64,000 nt of DNA from Megaustenia siamemsis (Eukaryota; Mollusca; Gastropoda; Stylommatophora; Ariophantidae). The stretch lies in NCBI GenBank assembly GCA_032433765.1, contig JAVIAB010000159.1, positions 53,396,972-53,460,971 on the forward strand, given 5' to 3'. Shown here in pieces: positions 10,516-22,545 of the stretch. Below the pieces are notes generated by a model. That model had not been told where the DNA came from and did no database searches. It saw nothing but the letters and a program-made list of their open reading frames with translations. The stretch's first letter is position 1, and each line of letters begins with the position of its first letter. The position numbers and the translations under genes are program-made.

Positions 10516-10874
10516 ACATGTGGATCTCTCCCTAATTTCTGTCCGTGCAGTCTGTTGTGTACTTGCCGTCTTAACTAATGAAACAGTGCCACGTAATAGC
10601 CTCAAATTCAAACTTATCAACTGTATTCACCCTTTAGTGTTTCTAAACCTTTCTTTACAATCACGAGAATTTCCCCTCTCTACAAAGCCAAAAAAATTAA
10701 TCTCAACATCTTAAAGACAACTCACTCTAGAGTTTCTTAACACCTACCCACCATCACGAGATTTTCCATTCTATTCACCACATTACCCACAATGTCTCCT
10801 TACACTTTACCCAACTCCATCTATTTCCTTTCATTCCTACACCCCCAGCTACATAATATGTAATTTATACTGGG
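10516..10874. other. Unassigned pyrimidine-rich spacer
   Basis: No supported gene. A short frame at 10,460-10,714 has no recognisable features. Confidence 0.4.
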
Positions 10875-11835
10875 AGCAAACGGCAATAATAAAATATAAC
10901 AAAGAGAAATCTACGCCCATTGATCTAAAAAGAGGAGTAAGACAGGGATGCATCCTATCACCAAGCTTGTTCAATCTATACACTGAGCAAATCTATAAAA
11001 ACATCTCAGAGATGCCAGTCTTAAACATTAATAGAAAGATAATCAATAACTTAAGATATTCTGATGATACTGTTTTACTAGCAGAAAATCCTAAAGACCT
11101 ACAACAATTACTTAATGAAATAAAAATTATAAGCAAAAAATATGGGTTAGATATGAATATCAAAAAGTCTGAAACTATGAACTGAAGCAAATATAATACT
11201 CAAAACATAAAAGTGGATATCACAGTTGAAGGAATAAACCTGGAGACAGATCAGAGATACAACTACCTCCGACATACTATAACCAGTGTTGGAAAATGTA
11301 CAACTGAAATAAACAAAAGAATAGGAATGGCAAAAAGTAATTTTAATGTCATGAAGAACATACTAACATCAAAACAAATAACACCAGGGCTAAAACTAAG
11401 AATAGCAAAATGTTACATCTTCTCAATATTCATATATGGTGCAGAAACATGGACATTAGACAAGAAAACAGAACAGAGAATTGAAGCCTTTGAAATGTGG
11501 ATATATAGAAGGGTAGGTAGAATTGGATGGAAGGAAAAGAAAACAAACGATGTAGTCTTAAAACAACTAAATTGAAAATAGAACTGCTAAGCACAAATCA
11601 AACAAGACGATTTTGGGGCCGTTAAAAGACACAACAGCCTACTAAAAGTAATACTGGAGGTGAAAATACAAGGTAAAAGAGGCAGAGGCAGACCAAGACA
11701 AACATGGACGAATAACATTAAAAGATGGACAAATCAGCCTATGATAATCTGCACCATCAAAGCAAGAGACTGAGCGGAATGGCGCACCATGGTAGCCAAC
11801 CTTCGATGCGGAGACAGCACTCAATGATGATAATG
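10875..11835 (+). mobile_element. LINE A: RT core to 3' end
   Basis: Starts in the RT palm (GVRQGCILSPSLFNLY), continues through INNLRYSDDTVLLAE, where the usual YADD is YSDD, then the TTEINKR, GAETWTLDKKTEQRIE and RRVGRIGWKEKKTND blocks. The GRGRPRQTW basic patch and a terminal WRTMVANLRCGD block close it, ending in GATGATAATGA. A stop at 11,183 and another at 11,573 split the frame. It is 5' truncated. Confidence 0.9.
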
Positions 11836-11848
11836 AAAGATACCACAG

Positions 11849-12180
11849 ATGTATCTGGGCACGGGTATTTACAGATGTGGGTCCGCAGCTAAAGCTTCAA
11901 AGAAGAGTGACAGTGCTAAATACATACCCTACCCATGTGAAAAAAAAACAGAAACACGTTTTCTACAAGCAGGAGAAATGTGCACACATTTCAGACTAAG
12001 GACAATGACACTCCACAAACTCATACACATTATCACCAAACATAAGGTTTTGACGTCACAAAGTATCTTCCTCAGCGATACAAGGTCAGTCTTAGAAGCA
12101 ATGTCCAACCAGAAACAGAATAAAATCTTCCAAAACAAAAAGAAGCACATATGGACGCCTTTTAAAAAAATATGGAACTA
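11849..12180 (+). mobile_element. Orphan LINE RNase H domain fragment
   Basis: The frame has GSAAKAS, where LINE RNase H begins TDGSA; the TD is present one frame over at 11,868. It has SIFLSDTRSVLEAM at the position of the FLSDSLSVLQAL block. That order is typical of Jockey/I-type RNase H domains. No RT of the same family is attached. Confidence 0.6.
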
Positions 12181-12361
12181 GTCCTGCAGTGAAAACCATT
12201 ACAGAGTGGCGTCCCTTGATAGGAGAAAGCAAACGAACCTGAATGAAGCATGAGGGAACCTTCAACAGTACAATGAAGTAAAGACAACCCTGAAACAAAA
12301 TAGGAAAACATAATTGTACTAAATACATGAACCTGAACACCACAACTAAGTAAACACTGCA
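12181..12361. other. Unassigned spacer
   Basis: A long minus-strand frame covers it but overlaps the SINE and LINE debris and is not credible. Confidence 0.4.
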
Positions 12362-12373
12362 GACATGAGTAGA

Positions 12374-12632
12374 TGGGTATAAATAATAATACATAAATAT
12401 TATTATATGGGGAACTTCCGAGGCGATAATAGGGAATAATGGAACAAAGAAGTATGTGTTAGCACTCGGAAAAATTGACAGACAAACAACAATAGAAAAA
12501 AACGAAGAACAATATATGGTCCGAAGTGGGATCGAACCCGTACTCAGTGGCACCGCGCCTTGCCACGAGAAGCCGAACGCTTGGCACACTGCCACGCAGC
12601 CAACTAAAAAATTGGCTATTGCAGCAGTGTCT
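12374..12632 (-). mobile_element. SINE-3 with class II tRNA-like head and 12-bp target duplication
   Basis: Minus strand shows a tRNA-like head at about 12,608-12,520: GGCTGCGTGGCAGTG (A-box region), a CGTTCGGCTTCTCG anticodon-stem-like region, a long variable-arm-like segment, and a good B box, GGGTTCGATCCC. Direct repeats GACATGAGTAGA flank it (12,362-12,373 and 12,633-12,644). The long variable arm suggests a Ser/Leu-type tRNA ancestor. Confidence 0.7.
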
Positions 12633-12644
12633 GACATGAGTAGA

Positions 12645-13080
12645 CCAAGATCTTGAGACTGAGAACAGGTTAATGTGACCCCACAGCATAGAAACACAAG
12701 ATAGGACTCAGTGACGTTGCAACATGTGAGGAAGGAACTCTCATGGAGAATAGAGAACACCATACAGGCTGCAGCACTCTCAACACTCTAAGACCTAATT
12801 ATAGCTTACAGAAACAACCCTGCATGACAAATTTTGGGGGAACCGACCAATCTGATATTATTATGGCCATGTATTAGGCGCGTTTGTTAATTTACCAGCC
12901 TTTTTAGTTATTATTGTGTAAGTTAAGTAGTTAATTAGTTAATGATTTAGTTAACTTTTAGTTAGTTATTTTGTTAATTAGTTAGTTAAGTGGTTTGATA
13001 GTTATGTCGATAATTATTTTGTTAGTTTTGTGGTTTGCTTTTTAGTAAACTTGTTAGTTAGTTATTTAGTTAACTAACTA
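12645..13080. other. Unassigned; TTAGTTA-rich low-complexity tail
   Basis: 12,890-13,080 is a loose succession of TTAGTTA-like words. No gene seen. Confidence 0.5.
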
Positions 13081-13544
13081 GTAAATAGAACACACATTAA
13101 CAGTAAAACAATTAAAAGATCAAGAATTAAGGAAAACCCTAGAAGAAAAACTAAAAAAATGAAATCAAGAGACTCCCTAAAGAAGTAAGCACAGTAGAAG
13201 AAGAGTAGAAACAATTTAAGGAAACAGTAACCAACATCTCTAAAACAGTTTGGGGAATGAAGCTGAGGAGAAACGAAGGGTAAAAGAGCACCCCGAGGTG
13301 AAATGAAACAATCAGAGTAGCAATTAAAGAAAAGAAACTGTTTAACAATTCAAAGAAGAAAAGATCAAAGAAGATAAACAAAAGATTTTGACAGAATTCG
13401 GACAAAATATGAGCAGTGAATTCAAGACAGCCACAAGAGATTTCTACAAAGCAGTAAAAGCCACAAGAGCGAGAAAAGAAAACCATAATCCTATTGCGCT
13501 CATAAATGACAAAGATGGACAGCTAATATCAAATAACCAACATA

Positions 13545-14567
13545 TATGGCCCTTTTCGTCTTGTCAGACGGTCTAGTGGAGGCTATTGCGTATTTTTTTG
13601 AGGTATTGTTTTTGCCGAACAGCTTCTCTCGTGGCTAATTCTACCAATGTTTGACAAACACACGCGGTCACATAATGAACAGGTCAGGCTCGCTGGTCCA
13701 CAGGGTTTACCATCCTTTTTCATGAGTCTCTTCTCTTCTAAGTCCTGTCTTAGAACAGTTTCAAATGTTGTTATACCGTTCCTTATACGTGCTCTCCATG
13801 ATGTGCGATCACTTGCCAGATGTTGCCAGTCGTTTTCACAGATGGAGAAGTCTTTCAGAGATGATTTGCAGATATCTCTATATCGTAGTTTAGGTCTGCC
13901 GATTTGTCGTTTTCCGTGTTTTAGCTCGCCATATAGTATTTGCCTAGGAATGCGTTTTCTTCCATCCGTTGGACATGCCCCAGCCATCTTAGCCTTCGAC
14001 TTCTGAGCATCGACATGATTGTTAGGGTCTTAGCACGTTGCAGGACAGTTAAGTTGGTTATTTTGTCCTGCCATTTGATGTGCATTATTTTGCGGAGACA
14101 TCGCATGTGGAAGACATTTAGTCTTTTTTCCTGGTTTGAGTATGTTGTCCAGGTTTCGGATCCATATAGTAGTGTGCTAAGCACACAAGTTTGATATATT
14201 AAGAGTTTAGTCTTTTGAGTTAGTTTCGTGTTATTCCATGCCCTTTTTGTGAGTTTGCCGAAGGTCGTAGCTGCCTTACCAATTCGACAGTTTATTTCTT
14301 CATCAAGAGAGATGGTTTGCGTAACTGTGGATCCAAGATATGTAAATTTCTGTACTGATTCTAGTGGGCAGTCTTTTAGAGTAATAGATATAGGTTTGAA
14401 GTCACCTTGATTTAGTATTACTGTCTTCTGAACATTAATTGACAGTGAAAAAGGTCGCATGCTTTATCCAGGTTGTTGATCAGCGACTGTAGGGTGGCCT
14501 CACTATGAGCGACTAGGGCTGCATCGTCAGCAAATAAAAATTCTTTAAGTAGGGCAACATTTGTTTT
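13545..14567 (-). mobile_element. LINE F, 5'-truncated, inserted in LINE D
   Basis: Minus strand reads from an RT active-site block (FLFADDAALVAH) through FTYLGSTVTQT, LYGSETWTTY, LNVFHMRCLRKIMHI and RLRWLGHVQRMEEN to a cysteine-bearing C-terminus, LTCSLCDRVC..ISHERSC, resembling a zinc-binding tail. Two overlapping frames carry it (14,460-13,921 and 13,987-13,583), so one frame shift is present. An 11-bp target duplication, TAACCAACATA, flanks it (13,534-13,544 and 14,568-14,578). Related fragments: 3,340-3,510 and possibly 40.6-42.8 kb. Confidence 0.9.
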
Positions 14568-15176
14568 TAACCAACATAAGCAACATATATATGAACATAA
14601 TATTTTGAAGACCTATTAAACATGACAACAACTACCAATTAGACAGCAAAAACCACGCAAGAACGAACAAATACTGAACCCAACAACATGAAAGAGGAAA
14701 TCGAAGAAGTAATCAATTGTACACCAAGGAATAAAACACCGGGGATAAATAACATACCAATAGAAATAATAGCAGCAGCAGGAGAAACACAAGTGACATG
14801 GTTGTACATAATATATGATGCAGCATGGCACCAACAAAAAGCCCCAGAAGACTGGCAACAGGCAATCATCGTACCAATATTGGTAAAGATAGGTAGCAAA
14901 AAGACTGCATTCAATATAGAGGTATATCTCTTCTCAGCCATGTAAGAAAGCTAAACGCCAAGATCGTGGAAAAAAGTTTGCGACCAATAATACTACAGTT
15001 AAACGATTCTCAAATGGGGCTCCGAAAAAAACAGAAGATGTTTCTGCGCTATACTGACGCTCTATTCATCTTAAAACAGCTTGCAGAAAAAATGACAGAA
15101 CACAATCAAAACTTGTACATAACTTTTATTGATCAGGAAAAAGCATTCGACAAAGTGAGAACTGTGGGAGATACTA

Positions 15177-17346
15177 TAGTTCGTTCACAAATTCGTGCCC
15201 ATACAGTTGATCAATTATCTCGGAAACTGTTTGGTGAATTTCTGTAATTCTTTTCATGAAATCTTAATTTTTCACCGACCTTCAGATTGTATGACATTTA
15301 AGTACAAAGGTAGTCTGAATTTTCCACAAATCGTTTTTTATTTTTTGTTATATAATTTTTGAAAAATATCTAACCGCGTGCTCTAAACATTAGATTTTAC
15401 TGCAGATTATGTTAATTTTCTAACAATTGTTCTTTTTTTTTTAAATCTCCGTCATAGAGATAGGTAAACTTTGCCCAAAGTATCAAACACACATATTCGC
15501 CAAATAGCAGGCGTGTCACCAACAACATATAGATAACAACCAGAACACCAAAGACACATAATCAGCAAATAGTAAGAGTGTCATAAACAAAATTGTGCAC
15601 GTGTCACATATGCCATTCCGAATCAGAAGTCTCTAAGAGGTTAACAACTGTTATTGGTTGGACAAACTGCAATCCATGACGGTGCCAGTATTGTTCTTCT
15701 TCTCTGACCACATGGTCGTCACATTTTCTCCAGTATTCAGTGTCTATTGTTGAGAGGGCATCACGCGTCATTTCTTTAACATCACAAATTTTAAACGTCG
15801 TGTTCTGCGCAACAATTTGCCCTTTGACTTTAGCCCACACAAATGATATTGGGTTGAGGTGCGAATGATACGGTGGGAGACGAAGAGATGTGTGGCTATA
15901 TTTTGCAATTATTTTATCAATTTGATATAACTTTGTCTTCTTAGTTAGTCTAACAAGCTGCAACAACTATTTTAACTGGATGTTTTGAAAAGAAACATTT
16001 TTTTTCTAAGTCATGCGATGATTTGATTTGTTGTGCTTGACGAATTAAGAACTTTGTCCTTCAGTGCTTCCGCATTATGATAGGATGTATTGCCCATTAG
16101 AAGACATGAAGGTCTATCCAGACTGGGGAGTAAATTGTTTTCTATCCAGTCTCTGAAAATTCGTCCATTCATTTCAGTGTGGTAGTCCCTTTTGTCTGTA
16201 GACTTTGAGTGAAAAGTAAGCTGTGTGTCATTAACAAGACCATTCTCTCTACTGCCAGCATGTACCAATATAATGCTTTATCCTTTGCTTTTGGGAATGA
16301 TTATTTTATTATCTCTATCAACTGGTTGCCATTCTTTCTCATATGTATGATGAGCATTGACCCACGTTTCATCCAAATATACTATATCTTAGCCTTCCAT
16401 TCGTCGCTCACGGATCTGCCTCAGGTATTTGCTACGGCAGCTATCAGGTGTGGTTTTTCACAAAAAATATTTCTACCACTAGCAGATTTTCGAAAAGTGA
16501 AATTAACGCCTCTTACGATCTTGCAATGAGTCGTTTTTGAGATTTTAAAATTACATTCTAATTGCAGTGGAACCATAAGTTTGCGCAATGTAATAAATTG
16601 ATTCGATTCAAACATTTTCAACATTTCATGTTTAATAACACCTTTGTCAAAATCATCAACTTTAATTTGTCTTCCTTACTTGACCATCGCCTCTGCAGAG
16701 TCAAAGTTCTGTTCTATTCATCGATTTAATGACTTTCTATCTATATTTAGAGCTGGCCGTGTTCTGTTTTCTTGATTTTTTTATCGTAATATAACCGACC
16801 CTTTAAGATTTTTTCAAAAGTGCATGTACAATAACACAGTTACCTTTTGCATAGTGATGAATTTACACTTTAAACTCTTCATGGTTTTAAAAATCAAGTA
16901 GTCATTTCACAAAAGATTACAAATTATCACATATAAAGGAATATACATTAATAGTACACATTTTGTCAAAATACGCCTGTGGATCAATTTAACAAGAAAT
17001 CGGAAATGAAATGACCCAAAAAAACTTCGGAGTAACGTCGTCTTACAAGTTACGAGTGCGAAACAGTGCTAAAATGGTGTGGAGAGCACGTGAAATTTAC
17101 CATTTTAAATGGTGACTTGATTACAACAATTGTGGGTATTGTAAAATCCTCAAATTTAGTATAAGCAAGAAAACCATATTTTTATATAACTCAAATAAGC
17201 TAAAAACTTTCCTAGATGCATGACAGTAGAGCAAAAAATCACACTGTAGGTCGGTGTAAAAATAAGATTTCACGCAAAAGAATTACATAAATTCATCAAA
17301 CAGTTTAATTAATAAAGTCTGTGGCCACACATTTCTGAATGAACTA
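15177..17346 (-). mobile_element. Dead Sailor-like DNA transposon with ~115-bp TIRs
   Basis: Ends begin TAGTTC[G/A]TTCA and show inverted similarity for about 115 bp, including near-identical GAATTT.TGTAATTCTTTT and CACCGACC segments, with mismatches and small gaps. TA flanks both ends (15,175-15,176 and 17,347-17,348). The transposase inside is broken and has lost catalytic residues. It sits in LINE D, so it is younger than that copy. Same superfamily as 3,003-5,392 but clearly a different lineage. Confidence 0.88.
15604..16624 (-). pseudogene. Degenerate DDE transposase
   Basis: Three minus-strand pieces follow the order of the intact transposase at 3,613-4,896: SASGRNIFCEKPHL (16,624-16,421), DYHTEMNGRIFRDWIE with CLLMGNTSYHN (16,268-16,011), and LPPYHSHLNPISFVWAKVK to a DSE-rich end (15,966-15,604). 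The second catalytic Asp is Gly (MGN for MDN) and the catalytic Glu is Ser (PISFVW for PIELVW). Frame breaks and a lost central stretch complete the inactivation. It cannot mobilise itself. Confidence 0.9.
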
Positions 17347-18245
17347 TAACAACATACGGCGTAAGCGAACATTTAACCAACCTTATAAAAAGTCTCTATA
17401 CCAGCAGCAGCTGCACACTCAGAACAGTAGCAGACTACGTGGACCACTTCGAAGTTAGATCAGGTGTAAGACAGGGGTGCGTACTTCCCCTCTACTGTTT
17501 ATTACATACATGGATTATATATGCAAACTAGCCAACCCAACAGAGACAGAAGAGATCAACGAGCTTTTATTTTCAGACGATCAAACTTTAAAACATAGAA
17601 AAGTAGAAGACCTACAAGAACACTTAAATAAACTCAACAGTGAATGCACAAAATAAAACATGGAAATCAACAAAACAGACGTCATGAATTTCGCCGCAGA
17701 TAAACAGAACATCAACATAACTATGGAAGGCTTGCAACTAAAACAAGTAGAGGAATTCAGATACCTGGGAAGTTTAGTGACAAACGACAATTCACAAACA
17801 GCAGAAATAGACTAAAATGCAACTAAGCTTGTCATATCATTGGACAGCTATCACCACTATTGTCCAACAAGGAAATAACTCTAGGGGCAAAACGGGCACT
17901 ATACAATACAATCTTCATCTCTACGTTGTGTTACCAGTGCCAGTCGTGGACCGTAGACGCAAGAACAATAAGAAAAATTACCTCAACGGAGATTAAATGT
18001 GTTAGACGAATGACAGTAAACAGCCTGAGAGACAAGGTTAGAAATGAAGAACTGAGAAAATAAAGGTAGGAATAGCCCCCGCCATAGAATATATAAAGAA
18101 ACAACAGATAAAATGGTTTGACCATGTAATAAGGCAGAGTGATCAAAACTCAACACAACGAGCCCTAAATAATCGTTGCGAGAATACCAGACCCAATGGT
18201 CGGCCAGGAAAAAGATGGATTACAGCAGCAGAAGCATGTAAAGGA

Positions 18246-19199
18246 CCCTTTCATGTACTCTTCTCTTTGATGTAATTGATGTTGTATTTTGAACATTATT
18301 GAACTGACTGATGGTGGATGGACTTGATTGATTTATTTCCCTTTGAACTCAACTTGCAGCTGGCCGCTGGACACTTCGACTTATATCGAACACATCACGT
18401 ACTCGACCCTAGCTGGAACCAATACCAGCTCTTGTTCTTGTTGTTGCCCTTGAGAGTTGATATTCACATTGATAATAAAACTAATGCTGTTATCGAGATC
18501 GTGCTTCATTCCGAGGTTCAGGTTCAAACCTTCCGTTGTTCGGCCGCCTAGACGATACAGCTACCTTGACTCAAGCACTGAAGCTAGCCATGACAGCGTT
18601 GGCCAACCCCCACCAGTTGTACTGTCTGGCTGAGGATTGACAGGTTGATGACATACAGCAGGCTGACAGCCTACATGAAGTAAAGACGGGTCGTTCCGCC
18701 TTGTTGCCGCCGCCTTGACTCAACCAATATCGAACCCAGCTTGCACAGGTCTCCTTTCTGTTCAGTGTGCCACTACTTTGCACTCTGCAGCTCACGTGAT
18801 GGCTCGTAAGGACCTAAGCCCTCACCTGTGGACTCTGGCCTGCACTGGTAGAACACCTCTTCAGCTCGGCCTCGCCCCTTATCTCGTTGATCGATTCTCC
18901 ATTGACGTCGCGTTGTGATTTCTTTAGTTCAGAGGGACCCCAGCATTCGTTCATCACTAGGGATCACAATTCAGCTAGCATTCCGCAAATCATCACCAAC
19001 ACCGACGAATTTTCATACATAACAATTTAATTTACACAAGAACCACTTCCGGTACATGTTTACAAATACAAATACAAGGTCGTTGGAAGCCTCACATTCA
19101 TCTCTTCCCTTGCTCCCCTAACACAATGTCAGAAGGTGATCACTGAGTTTACCCCGCACTAAGGGACATCCTAGACTGACAGACAGTTTTATACTAGCA
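18246..19199. other. Unassigned, locally GC-richer segment
   Basis: Short frames at 18,318-18,551 and 18,715-18,918 show no recognisable domain. Base composition is richer in G+C than the neighbours, which may mark another decayed element. Confidence 0.4.
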
Positions 19200-20245
19200 C
19201 GATTTCACTTGTCTACTAACTTCTCTGTACTTGGGTTGTAGCTCTAATAGCTCTACACATGACTCTTCAGACTGATCATCAGTCTCATAGCGTTGTGATC
19301 ATATATGATCTACCTAAAGTCTCTGCACCTGGTTGTAGCTTTAACTAGCTCTGCTAATGTCTCTCCACGACTTATACTAAGTCTCATAATGGGACGATCA
19401 TACATGATCTAAATAGAGTATCTGCACATGATGATAGCTCTACGAGCTCTATTAATGTCTCTTCATGACTTATACTAAGTCTCATAATGGGACGATCACA
19501 CATGATCTACATAAAGTATCTGCACATGATGATAGCTCTACGAGCTATATTAATGTCTCTTCATGACTTATACTAAGTCTCATAATGGGACGATCACACA
19601 TGATCTACATAAAGTATATGCACATGATGATAGCTCTACGAGCTCTATTAATGTCTCTTCACGACTTATACTGTCTCATAATGGGACGATCACACATGAT
19701 CTAAATAAAGTCACTTCATATGATGTCAGCTCTCCAAGCTCTATTAATGTCTCTTCATGACTTATACTGTCTCATAATGGGACGATCACTCATGACATGA
19801 TCTAAATAAAGTCTCTGCACATGATGATAGCTCTCCAAGCTCTATTAATGTCTCTTCACGACTTATGCTGTCTCATAATGGGACGATCACACATGATCTA
19901 AATAAAGTCACTTCATATGATGTCAGCTCTACGAGCTCTTTTAATGTCTCTTCATGACTTATACTAAGTCTCATAATGGGACGATCACACATGACATGAT
20001 TTAAATAAAGTCTCTGCACCTGTTGGAGCTCTACTAGCTCTGCTAATGTCTCTTCACGACCTATAATAAGTCTCATAATGTTGCAATCACACATGATCTA
20101 CTAAAGTCCTTACAAATTGTTGTAACATTTACTTCTATCTGCTAATGTCTCTTCACGACCTATACTAAGTCTCATAATGTTGCAATCACATATGATCTAC
20201 TAAAGTCCTTACAAATAGTTGTAACATTAACTTCTATCTGCTCAT
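19200..20245. repeat. ~98-bp satellite, about 10 units
   Basis: The anchor CTCATAATGGGACGATCA recurs at 19,383, 19,481, 19,579, 19,675, 19,771, 19,872 and 19,970, with diverged units before and after (19,285, 20,072, 20,171). Spacing is 96-102 bp. Many units carry the dyad AGCTC-TAC-GAGCT. Confidence 0.93.
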
Positions 20246-20660
20246 TGCTGTACCGCGCTATTACGACTATCTTACTCTAGTGTCACAATAAATCACATCT
20301 AACATCACGTCTCCTGGAATTCACATCTGGCCGACTCGACGGTTACTTCCTAACTAACTTACTCACCGTCTGTCCAACTAACCTCCCATTTCACGGTATC
20401 GCCTGTATCTGACTACAGACGCACGCACTGAAGAACTGCCCGGTTGCGAATAAATGTTATCTACCTTGCCCTTTAACCTGTTCTTTGTTGACCTAATTCT
20501 CTCACCTTGCTTCTGCCCCTCGTGACTCTTGCTGTGTTCACCTAACTTCCAGGAGCACCTGAACACCTGTCAACCCCCCCTTCTTTATCTCCCCTGTGTT
20601 TACTACTTAACTCCCCCTTTTGCCTTCATTCAACTTATCACTGCTATACCCTATTTCATG
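20246..20660. other. Unassigned spacer
   Basis: No supported feature. Confidence 0.4.
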
Positions 20661-20905
20661 GTCTCTTATCGTCTTTTCATTTTTTGTCTACTGTCCATGA
20701 TTTGCTTCCATAAGGTCAGAATTGGGTCTATATAGCATCGATGAACTCTCTTTCTCACTTCTATAGACATAGATTTGTTGTATAAGATGTTTCCATTTTT
20801 CAGATTTATTGAAAAACACGTTTTTTCTGTTCTGAATAAAAGCTATTTTGGACTGAGTTATTCTGCTTTTTAAGACTGCCCCATACGTATATGGCAAATT
20901 GTTCC
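20661..20905 (-). mobile_element. LINE B fragment
   Basis: Antisense of the LINE B block around the MRKRVHRCYIEP / YGSESWTIDKQ region (compare 57,230-57,410). Confidence 0.8.
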
Positions 20906-21605
20906 TTTATATTCATGGAATCAGTTTAAATGCAGTCCCCAGATCCGTTCCAATACCCGTCCCAGAATTCCTCAAAACCTATGCAGACTCATTGGTCTTG
21001 TAAAGTGTTGATTTTAGATACATCTACTTTTCCCACTACTCATTTCTCATAGACCAGATCCTTTTTCCACTTTTGACTCCACATTCTCTCAATAGATATA
21101 TATATATACCTATGCTTCATAGATTATACCAAACATTTGACAAAGTAAAGCACCAATAAAGTATCAACATTTTAAAAAGCATAAACATAGACAACAAAGA
21201 TCTAAGAATAATAAAGTACATGTAATGGCTACAAACAGCGGCCATAAAAACTGGAAACGAATGGGGAATGTTTCAACAAATAAAACAGTGTGTTAGGCAA
21301 CGTTGTATGCTGTCACCAGATTTATTTAATATTTATAGTGAGATTATTTTAAGATCCATATGGGGCATGCCTGGAATAACAATTGGAGGTCATAAAATAA
21401 ATAATCTAAGGTATGCTGATGATACAGTCTTTATCGCTAAGATTGAAAATGAGTTACAAGAAATGTTGGACATTATAGTGAAAGAAAGCAAAAATAAAAT
21501 ACTCAGCCTTAATAGCAAAAAGACAGAGGTAATGGTAACAACAAAAAAAAAGACATCAACTCAGTGCAAAATAAAGACAAGTGGAACAATATTAAAATAG
21601 GTAAA

Positions 21606-21614
21606 TTTCTCTCT

Positions 21615-21668
<54 letters not shown>

Positions 21669-21975
21669 GATCAGGACTCAGAGTAGGATTCCAGACTCTC
21701 ACATGAAGCCAGCTGTCAGGTTAAGTGTGTTGATCGTCCCCACAGACAGAACATCACAATTAGAGTCTGCCAGATCGACTCTGATTGAACACCCGTTAAA
21801 ACGTTGCACTGTGTTCTGCGCCAGTGGCCAATGTACATCCGATTTCAGCCAGCATTTTATTCAGGTTTGCTTTCCTTAGCCTTTGATTGTCCCCAATCTT
21901 CCTGCAAGACAGCAGATTGTCTTTTCTGTAGGGGGATTCTGCCCATAGATGGGTGGCCCTCCAGGTTTACGAGCA
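21606..21975 (+). repeat. CT-headed dispersed repeat, copy 1
   Basis: A (CT)n run (to about 21,665) is followed by about 310 bp nearly identical to 23,921-24,234: a shared start in GATCA..ACTCA.., the block CACATGAAGCCAGCTGTCAG and the end GCCCTCC.AGGTTTA.GAGCA. It interrupts LINE C together with the adjacent minisatellite. Element class unknown. Confidence 0.85.
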
Positions 21976-21989
21976 CCATCTGCCCGAGT

Positions 21990-22545
21990 CACTAGGGGTG
22001 ACTAACACAGACATGCACACACAAAGATATGAGATGTGACTAACACAGACATGCACACAGCGATACGAGGCATGACTAACACTAACACACATCAAGATAT
22101 GAGATATGACTAACACAGACATACACGCAAATCTATGACACATGACTAACATAGGTATGCACACAAAGATATGACACATGCCTAACATAGACGTGCACAC
22201 AAAGATATAAGATATGACTAACATAGACAAACACACACAAAGATATGTGATGTGACTAGCATATCCATGCACACACAAGGATATGAGATGTGACAAACAC
22301 AGACACACACACAAAGATATGAGATATTACTAGCCCAGACATGCACACACAAAGATGACACATGACTAACACAGATACACACCAAGATATGAGCTATGAC
22401 TAACATGACACACACCAAGATATGAGCCATGGCTAGCACAGACACACACACACACAATCTAAGATATAATCCATGGCTAGTACAGAAACACACTAAGATA
22501 TGAGCCATGGCTAGCACAGAAACACATTAAGATATGAGCCATTGT
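21990..22545. repeat. ~38-40-bp minisatellite
   Basis: About 14 units of the type TGACTAACACAGACATGCAC plus ACAAAGATATGAGA, directly after CT-headed repeat copy 1 and before LINE C resumes. Confidence 0.9.

Larger units (their letters stand above)
13081..18245 (+). mobile_element. LINE D host copy with two nested insertions
   Basis: LINE D pieces lie at 13,081-13,544, 14,568-15,176 and 17,347-18,245. They run in order: linker (TPRWNETIR-like), pre-RT (TPGINNIPIEII), RT palm A (ITFIDQEKAFDKV), LWEILTTYG, GVRQGCVLP, FSDDQTL in the YADD position, FRYLGSLVTND, LCYQCQSWTVDAR, IKWFDHVIRQS, then a GRPGKRW end. They are split by a LINE F insertion (13,545-14,567) and a DNA transposon (15,177-17,346). 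Removing the latter restores LWEILTTYG across the junction. Stops and frame changes show it is dead. Confidence 0.87.

Noticed and set aside
12092..12763. 223-residue minus-strand open frame with hydrophobic stretches
   Set aside because: It overlaps SINE-3 and RNase H debris, contains the translated tRNA-like B box, and has no recognisable domain. The hydrophobicity follows from T-rich antisense sequence.
18318..18918. Two short open frames in a GC-richer segment
   Set aside because: No domain, no splice context and no similar copy in the window, so left unassigned.
22218..22517. CVCLCVS-type cysteine-rich minus-strand frames
   Set aside because: Translation of the CA-rich 38-40-bp minisatellite.
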